Source: SZUA-370 sp034003955 (GTDB lineage Bacteria; Spirochaetota; Spirochaetia; Treponematales; UBA12059). From it: a stretch of 48,466 nucleotides of DNA. The DNA lies in NCBI GenBank assembly GCA_034003955.1, contig JAVEXO010000018.1, positions 1 through 48,466 on the forward strand, read 5' to 3'. The notes beneath the pieces are model-generated. The model made no database searches. It was not told the DNA's origin and saw only the letters and a program-made list of their open reading frames with translations. Shown piece by piece: positions 42,591 to 48,466 of the stretch. Made by a program: the position numbers and the translations under genes. Positions within the stretch are counted from its first letter, which is position 1. The number at the start of each line of letters is the position of its first letter.

Positions 42591-43838
42591 ATGAACAAAC
42601 CGAGCAAGGCCGTCGGCATCCTGGTCGCAGGGACCGGCATCAACCTGACCATCGGATTCCTGTACGCATGGAGCGTATTTAAAAAGGCAATGGTAGCAAA
42701 CTGGGGCTGGACGCACAGCCAGGCTAACGCCGCGTATACCACCGCCATAGTCATCTGGGCCGTGGCTCTGCTCATCGCCGGAGTCATACAGGACCGCATC
42801 GGCCCCAAACGTGTCATCCAGCTTGGAGTTCTCCTCGTCGGCACGGGTCTGATAGCGTCGAGCTTCTTCCAGACACCCGTAGCCATGGTCATCACCGTAG
42901 GCGTGATAGTCGCTACCGGCATTGGCTTTACCTACGGTTGCGTCACCCCTATGGCCATGAAGTGGTTCCATCCTTCAAAGAAGGGCATGGTCAGCGGCAT
43001 TACCGTAGGAGGCTTTGGCATAGCTGCCGTCTATCTCGCACCCCTGACGAGCCTGCTTATCAGCACATTCGGCATTTCAAGGACATTCCTGCTCTTGGGA
43101 AGCGGCATCCTTATGATAGCCTTGCCGCTCTCCTTCATCGTAGACAACCCTAAGAAAGGCTACGCGCCGGCAGTTCCCCCCGTCATCACCGGCAAGAAGA
43201 CTCGTAGGAAGCTTGATAGTTTTGACTATACATGGAGGCAGATGGTCAAGACGCCATCGTTTGCCCTGCTATGGATCATGTTCGTGCTGTCATCCTCAGC
43301 CGGTGTTATGATGATAGGTCATCTTGCATCGATAGCGACTAATCAGGCCAACATCATCAACTCCGCCTACATCGTCTCGCTTTTAGCCATCAGCAACGCC
43401 TCTGGCCGCGTCGGTGGGGGCATGTTGTCAGACAAGATAGGGCGACGAAACACCATGCTCCTTGTGTTCAGCACCCAGCTCCTTAACATGCTGGCGTTCT
43501 CGTTCTATACGACCGAGCCGCTTATAATACTGGGCACGGTAGTTGCCGGATTCTCGTACGGCTCGCTTATGTCTACCTTCCCGTCTATTACATCGGATAA
43601 CTGGGGCATGAAGAGCTACGGCGCAAACTACGGTGTCATGTACACGGCCTGGGGCGTCTCAGGCGTCTTAGGCCCGCTCATCGCGGGCTGGGCTGTCGAT
43701 GCCACCGGCACCTATGCCCTAGCCTATACAATCTCTGCCGCTCTCCTGGCGGTGGCCATCGTTCTTGGCCTACTCCTTAAACCCGTATGCACGGCTCCTG
43801 TAGTGGCAAGCGCACCGGTACTAGATCCCGCAACCTAA
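42591..43838 (+). CDS. OFA-family MFS transporter (oxalate/formate antiporter type)
   Basis: 415 residues, ATG with AGGGAG five bases upstream, about 12 membrane segments. N-terminus GINLTIGFLYAWSVFKKAMVANWGW, then QDRIGPKRVIQLG (the MFS loop 2-3 motif), TYGCVTPMAMKWFHPSKKGMVSGITVGGFG and WGVSGVLGPLIAGW are characteristic of the OxlT-like group. Transport of a small carboxylate is the family expectation, but the substrate is unknown. Isoleucine codons differ from the flagellar genes: in the first about 190 codons ATC 11, ATA 6, ATT 3, which may reflect higher expression or later acquisition. Confidence 0.9.
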   Translation: MNKPSKAVGILVAGTGINLTIGFLYAWSVFKKAMVANWGWTHSQANAAYTTAIVIWAVALLIAGVIQDRIGPKRVIQLGVLLVGTGLIASSFFQTPVAMVITVGVIVATGIGFTYGCVTPMAMKWFHPSKKGMVSGITVGGFGIAAVYLAPLTSLLISTFGISRTFLLLGSGILMIALPLSFIVDNPKKGYAPAVPPVITGKKTRRKLDSFDYTWRQMVKTPSFALLWIMFVLSSSAGVMMIGHLASIATNQANIINSAYIVSLLAISNASGRVGGGMLSDKIGRRNTMLLVFSTQLLNMLAFSFYTTEPLIILGTVVAGFSYGSLMSTFPSITSDNWGMKSYGANYGVMYTAWGVSGVLGPLIAGWAVDATGTYALAYTISAALLAVAIVLGLLLKPVCTAPVVASAPVLDPAT

Positions 43839-43845
43839 GCCACTA

Positions 43846-43866
43846 TCGCGGCCGTTAAGGCCGCGA
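43846..43866 (+). terminator. GC-rich hairpin after the OFA transporter gene
   Basis: TCGCGGCC (43846-43853), loop GTTAA, GGCCGCGA (43859-43866), followed by CTTTC. It begins 8 bases past the stop. The T-tract is short, but position and stem strength fit an intrinsic terminator. Confidence 0.7.
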
Positions 43867-43904
43867 CTTTCAAGAGGGTGAAGAGGCAGGCGCGCCGCGC
43901 TAGC

Positions 43905-43933
43905 TGGACAATACTGCCAAGAGAGCCTATGGT
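43905..43933 (+). promoter_or_regulatory. Promoter candidate close to the 12-TM protein gene start
   Basis: TGGACA (43905-43910), 17-base spacer, TATGGT (43928-43933). Only eight bases separate the -10 from the ATG at 43942, again suggesting a leaderless or nearly leaderless transcript. Confidence 0.4.
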
Positions 43934-43941
43934 AGACGGCC

Positions 43942-45345
43942 ATGCACCGACCAAGGCTCTTGCTTCCATATGCAAGCTGTCAGCTTGCCATCTTCGGCCT
44001 GGCCCTGTTCGCCGAAACAGGAATCGTTTCCATTATTGCTCTGGTCATACCAGCTGCCATACTCAATGCCACCTTCATGGTGCTGGCGCTCATGCCGGTT
44101 CGTGGCTATGTCTTGTGGGTCTCCACACTCTGCTTGGCGGTCGCCAGTATCATCGCCCTGGCTTTCCGCGTAACGCTACCGGATATCCTGTCCGCCTTCA
44201 ATAAAAGCGCCAGCATAATAGTCTTCATTACCGTCGTTCCGGCCATAGCCATTCCTATCAGGCTAGGCTCATACGTCGAGGCGATGGAAGACTTCCTGTC
44301 CGGCAAACGAGGGGCAGGCAAGGGGTTCCGGCAGCTGCGTGACTTCCTCATGCTAGCCGTCATGCATCTCCTCATGAGCATTGCCCTCAACATAGGTTCC
44401 ATTCCGACTATGAAAAGGCTCCTGGACAAGGCTGGCCTTCCAAAACGATACCTATCCTTAGTCTATTCGGCTGGCTATTCCTCATACATGGTTCTATCAC
44501 CATTCGATGGCCTTATAAACGCCCTCATCCTGGCAGCCGGGACGACATACGCCGGATACTTCAGCCGGGGCCTGGCCATGACTGCCGCCATCATGGTCGC
44601 AGCCTGCATACTCCTACTCAGAGACAAACGAGTCTTTCCGGAAGGAAAAACCCAAACAGACGATACAGATACTGTTTCAGAGCAGATGCACGCAGCAAAG
44701 GCCCGCGCAGGAAGGAAGATAGTCGAGCTTGCCACTCATATAGTCATTATGATAGCCCTATCGGCCCTGGTCATACGCTTCTGCTCCCCTGTCAATCCAA
44801 TGATGCCTACGGCACTGGTCATTCTCTTCTGGAGCCTTGTATGGACGAGGCTCCTCGGCATTCCCCTAAAGAAGGTGCTTGGGAGTGGTAAGGCCTACGT
44901 TGAAGCCTTGGCCGGATTCAGGAGCTTCCTGCCCTTCCTTGCCTCGGCAGGCTTCCTGGGTGCGATGATAGCCTTTACCCCTCTTAAGACGGGGCTTGGA
45001 GAACTTCTACTCATGATGGACGGCTTACCCAGGTACTGGACCTTTCAAGCCATCATGCTGGCCACGGCCCTTCTCAGCATGGTTGGGGTTCACATGATGA
45101 TAAGTGTCGCAGCCATTAGCTCAGCCCTCGACCCTGCCTTGCTAGGCCTGAGTTCCCCTGGTTTTGCCCTCCTCCTTTTGTCATCCTGGTTTATCGCAAT
45201 GAACATATCACCCTTCGTACCCTTCTCTACTGTCGTGGCCCAGGCCATCGGCGAGAAGCCTGGCACCGTGGCCCTGCGCTACAACCTGCCTATGTCAGCC
45301 ATGATGCTGTTCATAGCACCACTAGTCCTCGTCATCACAGGATAG
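43942..45345 (+). CDS. Polytopic membrane protein, putative transporter of unknown substrate
   Basis: 467 residues with about 11-12 hydrophobic segments and a charged cytoplasmic loop in the middle (KTQTDDTDTVSEQMHAAKARAGRK, about residues 235-258). Two halves with a similar pattern can be discerned: NIGSIPTMKRLLDKAGLP and SPFDGLINALILAAGTTYAGYF in the first, GVHMMISVAAISSALDP and NISPFVPFSTVVAQAIG in the second. Small, serine/proline-rich re-entrant-like segments are typical of ion-transporter-superfamily permeases. I do not recognise the family for certain. An upstream stop at 43933 rules out a longer ATG-started form; no Shine-Dalgarno is visible. Confidence 0.75.
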   Translation: MHRPRLLLPYASCQLAIFGLALFAETGIVSIIALVIPAAILNATFMVLALMPVRGYVLWVSTLCLAVASIIALAFRVTLPDILSAFNKSASIIVFITVVPAIAIPIRLGSYVEAMEDFLSGKRGAGKGFRQLRDFLMLAVMHLLMSIALNIGSIPTMKRLLDKAGLPKRYLSLVYSAGYSSYMVLSPFDGLINALILAAGTTYAGYFSRGLAMTAAIMVAACILLLRDKRVFPEGKTQTDDTDTVSEQMHAAKARAGRKIVELATHIVIMIALSALVIRFCSPVNPMMPTALVILFWSLVWTRLLGIPLKKVLGSGKAYVEALAGFRSFLPFLASAGFLGAMIAFTPLKTGLGELLLMMDGLPRYWTFQAIMLATALLSMVGVHMMISVAAISSALDPALLGLSSPGFALLLLSSWFIAMNISPFVPFSTVVAQAIGEKPGTVALRYNLPMSAMMLFIAPLVLVITG

Positions 45346-45389
45346 ACAATAAACCCGGTAAGCGCTAATAGTACCGACGATTGCCTTTG

Positions 45390-46952
45390 ATGATGGCCCG
45401 GAGTACACTCGTCATTACCATGTCTACAGGAACACTGCGCGTTCGGCCAACTATACTAAGGGCCTTCATACTGGCCGTCCTCATCGTGGCACAAATCTTC
45501 TTGTTCATCTGGATGATATGGACCACCAGCAAGCTGTCTCTTATCGTAGACATAAGCCTGTCAATCCTGAGCCTCCTCGTCGTGCTGTATATCGTCGAGG
45601 TGGACTCTGTACCTTCCTACAGCCTCATATGGTCAATAGTCATACTCTTGGCTCCTGTCTTCGGCGGCCCCTTCTACTTGCTCTTTGGCCTACAATCTGC
45701 GCCACGCAAGGTGCGCAGACGGGTAGCCGCATTAGACAAAGAAGCAAGGCTCCTCCTTGTGCAGGACGGCCAAATGCTTGAATCTGTCGCATCAAGGCGC
45801 GAAGACTTTGGAAGACAGGCACGCTACCTATCAATGACGGCAGGCTTCCCCGTGTATGATTGCTCCCATGCTCGCTATCTGGCCTCGGGCGAAGAAATGT
45901 TCCAGGCGCTCAAGGCAGAACTAGCCAAGGCAGAACACTTCATTTTCCTGGAGTTCTTCATAATAGACAAAGGCCTCATGTGGGATTCCATACTCGATAT
46001 ACTGACACAGAAGGTAGCCCAAGGAGTGGAAGTCAGGGTCATGTATGACGATATAGGCTGTCTGTTCACGCTACCACCCGATTACGACAGGGTCCTGGAG
46101 GCTCTGGGCATTCGATGCACCGTCTTCAATAGAACCAGAATCGTGCTTACCAAGCTTATCAATAATCGTGACCATCGCAAGATCGTTGTAGTAGATGGCA
46201 AGGTGGCTATCACAGGCGGCGTCAATCTAGCCGACGAATACATCAACGAGGTGGAACGCTTCGGACACTGGAAGGATGCTGCGGTACTCATAGAAGGAAA
46301 TGCTGTCAGAAGCCTCACCATGATGTTCCTCAACATGTGGAGCCTGCAGACTCACCATGACGAAGACTACAGGAAATATATGGCGCCGGTATCTGAAAGC
46401 AATGCCGACTTCATACAACCCTACGCCGACAACCCTATAGACCATGAGGCGGTAAGCGCGTCTGTCTTCCTCAACATCATAAACTCAGCCAGACGCTACG
46501 TGTATATAACGACGCCCTATCTTATAGTTGACCATACCATCATGACGGCACTGTGCCTCGCCGCCAAGAGCGGTGTAGAAATTCGTATAATAACGCCGCG
46601 GAACTGGGACAAATGGCTTGTACACCAGACTACCCGTTCATATTACGACGAGCTCGTCTCTGCCGGCGTCATGGTCTATGAGTATACCTATGGCTTCATG
46701 CACGCCAAGACATTTGTCTCCGATGATGAGACCGCCGTCATTGGAACCACAAACCTCGACTATAGGAGCCTCTACCTGCACTATGAATGTGGTGTCGTCC
46801 TCTATGGCGGCCCTGCCGTCACCGCCTTGCGGGATGACTTCGTTGAAACACTGAGTGTTTGTGACCAGGTCACCCCGGGAGAATACAGACCCAAGACTGT
46901 CTTTGGACGCATATTCCTCCAGGTACTCAGGCTCTTCGCCCCGTTACTCTGA
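45390..46952 (+). CDS. cls: Cardiolipin synthase (phospholipase D family)
   Basis: 520 residues from the ATG at 45390; a TTG at 45381 and a second ATG at 45393 are alternatives, none with a clear Shine-Dalgarno. Two N-terminal membrane segments (about 22-46 and 50-92, with VPSYSLIWSIVILLAPVFGGPFYLLFG) are followed by two PLD domains carrying HKD motifs: RDHRKIVVVDGKVAITGG (about residue 260) and FMHAKTFVSDDETAVIGTTNLD (about 435). It makes cardiolipin from phosphatidylglycerol in the inner membrane. It is preceded by the unidentified 12-TM protein, 44 bases away, and convergent with the kinase gene (4-base gap). Confidence 0.93.
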   Translation: MMARSTLVITMSTGTLRVRPTILRAFILAVLIVAQIFLFIWMIWTTSKLSLIVDISLSILSLLVVLYIVEVDSVPSYSLIWSIVILLAPVFGGPFYLLFGLQSAPRKVRRRVAALDKEARLLLVQDGQMLESVASRREDFGRQARYLSMTAGFPVYDCSHARYLASGEEMFQALKAELAKAEHFIFLEFFIIDKGLMWDSILDILTQKVAQGVEVRVMYDDIGCLFTLPPDYDRVLEALGIRCTVFNRTRIVLTKLINNRDHRKIVVVDGKVAITGGVNLADEYINEVERFGHWKDAAVLIEGNAVRSLTMMFLNMWSLQTHHDEDYRKYMAPVSESNADFIQPYADNPIDHEAVSASVFLNIINSARRYVYITTPYLIVDHTIMTALCLAAKSGVEIRIITPRNWDKWLVHQTTRSYYDELVSAGVMVYEYTYGFMHAKTFVSDDETAVIGTTNLDYRSLYLHYECGVVLYGGPAVTALRDDFVETLSVCDQVTPGEYRPKTVFGRIFLQVLRLFAPLL

Positions 46953-46956
46953 GGGT

Positions 46957-48466
46957 TCAGGTAGCCTTGGTAACAATCATTGCACGCGTGCCAGAACCTT
47001 TATCCGATGATAGATCCATGTCCCACCCAAGGCTCCTGGCCAAGCGATATGCCAGGAACAAGCCAAGCCCCGTGCCACCATTGGAAGCCTTGGTCGTGTA
47101 GAATGGGTCGAAAGCCTGACCCAGCTCGTCAGCATTCATGCCGATGCCGCTATCCACGACTAGTATTTCTCCTCTATCGACGCTACCGTGGTGTCCAGTT
47201 CTACCATGGCTAACTATTACAACGCCATAGTCGACGATTGGTTCGATAGCATTACTTATAACGTTTACGAGTATCTGCCTGAGCACCCCGGCATCAGCCA
47301 GTATGCTGGCATCCTCGGCTATCAGAAGACGCATCTCCACATGCCTGTCATCGGGAACCCGACATTGCTCCAGGGCCTTGCGTACGACTGGCAACAGCAG
47401 AATTGGCGACGTGGCTATGTCCCGTTCCTTTATAAGCGCGTCCGGATTCTTTACGATGGTGCCGATCGAATTGATGTTGTCATCGATATAAGCAAGGTGC
47501 CAGCTCACCGATGTGTTAGCGGCGAGGCTTGATGTTTCTATCTCCTTCTTGATGACACCCAGTGGTCCCGTGATACCACTGAGGGGGTTGAGTATCTCAT
47601 GTGCCACGCCTCCTGCCAGGGTGCCCAAGGCTGCAAGCTTCTCCCTCTCCAATATTTTCCTTCGAGCAGACTGTAGCTCCTCGGTTCGGCTCCTTACCTT
47701 TTCTTCCAGCAAGCTTGTCAACTCATCAAGCTTGACATAATCGGCGCCAAATCCACGGGCCAGACTAAACGACTGGAACAATATGAAAACAACCAGCCCC
47801 GCCGGAGAAAAAGGCCCTAACGGGTGACCAATAATAATTTTCCTGTTGGTCAATAAATCGTATATAACCACGGCAAAGAACACCATGAAACCAGCCAATG
47901 AGAAACGAACCCCGATGTTTACTCTAGCAGCCGCTCGTATGAGGATTATATACATGAATACAGATCCCACAATCATGAAAGCGTATATGACAGGCAAAGA
48001 ATAAGCTGTAAAGAATCAGACCAGGCTCACAGCGGGGACTAGCATGAATACAAAACCGGCATACGATAGCCATCGGACTATAGAGCGCCTCATCAAGTCT
48101 GGATACGTTGCATCGACAAACATGATGAGCAGCGGTGTCGCTGCGGCAAGAGACAGATACTCGAGCCGTATTCCAAGGGAAAGAGGGAATACAGGGAAAA
48201 GCTTAAAAAAGAGGAAATCACCGCTGAACAGGTACCATATAAAAATAGAAAAACAGAATAATGAGAAATACAGTGACGATGGCGTCTTTACTCCTGTAAT
48301 AAACAAGAATAGATGATATGCGGCAATCATGAGGATGGTGCCAGACAGCAAAAGCACGGTGCTGTATAGCGCCTCTACAAAGCTAGTCATCTGGCCAGGT
48401 AATCCCATATACATATTGTTTGTAAGCCCACCCCATTTATGCGTAACCTTGACCATGCATGAAACC
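46957..48466 (-). pseudogene. 7TM-type (7TMR-DISM-like) sensor histidine kinase interrupted by one in-frame TGA, 5' end beyond window
   Basis: Two reading frames, 48016-48456 and 46957-47997, are in the same frame and separated only by a TGA at 48018-48016 and six sense codons (FFTAYS). Joined they read as one protein: about seven hydrophobic segments (YSTVLLLSGTILMIAAYHLFLF to IGHPLGPFSPAGLVVFILFQSF), a coiled coil (LDELTSLLEEKVRSRTEELQSARRK), HisKA with AALGTLAGGVAHEILNPLSG, and HATPase with VNVISNAIEP, DSGIGM and GGTGLGLFLAYRLA. This is the 7TMR-DISM kinase layout. The frame stays open past the ATG at 48456 to the window end, so the usual extracytoplasmic sensor domain probably lies outside. 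TGA is an ordinary stop elsewhere in the window. The interruption may be a nonsense mutation, an assembly error, or genuine recoding; the kinase half alone starts with a TTG at 47997. Confidence 0.75.

Noticed and set aside
43878..44204. Open frame of 108 codons overlapping the 12-TM protein gene
   Set aside because: It lies in another frame of a clear membrane protein gene, is rich in Arg/His/Cys without pattern, and has no support beyond a GAGGGTG start context.
48016..48018. TGA as selenocysteine codon in the kinase gene
   Set aside because: No stem-loop suitable as a bacterial SECIS follows within about 40 bases, and a membrane segment is an unlikely place for selenocysteine.
1..48466. 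Transposases, integrases, tRNAs, CRISPR arrays
   Set aside because: Gaps between genes are short and were read through; no cloverleaf-like sequence, no regularly spaced repeats and no recombinase motifs were found.

Overview
The window looks like part of a spirochaete chromosome (order Spirochaetales, Treponema/Spirochaeta-like), probably from a scaffolded draft because it holds an exact 100-N gap (6522-6621). The evidence is the flagellar cluster flgN-flgK-flgL-fliW-csrA in the order known from Borrelia and Treponema, a PUR-domain nucleic-acid-binding protein of the Borrelia BpuR type, a trypanosome-like ATP phosphofructokinase, a FapA/DUF342 protein and a 7TM-type sensor kinase. The DNA is moderately GC-rich, yet many genes favour the ATA isoleucine codon. 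No rRNA, tRNA, CRISPR array, IS element or phage gene was seen. Apart from the N gap, no stretch longer than about 210 bases lacks a gene.

Left part (1-7932): a truncated secreted protein (1-740, minus), a secreted NlpC/P60-like protein overlapping a PhnP-like metallo-beta-lactamase-fold hydrolase, and a minus-strand sugar locus (TetR regulator, GH1 beta-glucosidase, GPH-family sugar symporter) with a perfect palindromic operator candidate in front of the glucosidase. The gap follows, then an exported TPR protein with a degenerate metallopeptidase motif.

Flagellar and central metabolism part (8001-21694): a P-loop/Asp23-like protein is divergent from the flagellar operon. A sigma-28-type promoter for flgN is interleaved with a sigma-70-type promoter on the other strand. 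FlgN, FlgK and FlgL make the hook-filament junction, and FliW and CsrA form the flagellin-level control pair. A phosphohexomutase and the PUR-domain protein follow. On the minus strand, pfkA, a double-receiver regulator, a hybrid histidine kinase and rnhB are tightly packed and probably form an operon.

Surface and signalling part (21906-31812): one 2352-residue exported protein is made of many Ig-like modules and ends in a small beta-barrel-like domain closed by phenylalanine. A 12-bp perfect hairpin, a HisKA_2-type kinase and an exported transglutaminase-like protein follow.

Right part (32021-48466): trxB, a NagZ-like glycosidase, a GNAT protein with no ordinary start codon and fapA run on plus; galU and malic enzyme on minus; a metallophosphoesterase and a ParB-like protein on plus; dapF on minus; an OFA-family MFS transporter, an unidentified 12-TM membrane protein and a cardiolipin synthase on plus. 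At the right edge a 7TM-sensor histidine kinase on minus is interrupted by one in-frame TGA.

The most unusual items are the giant Ig-module/barrel protein, the TGA-interrupted kinase, the interleaved promoters at flgN, the receiver-STAS-like-receiver regulator, several genes that look leaderless, and the ATA codon preference.
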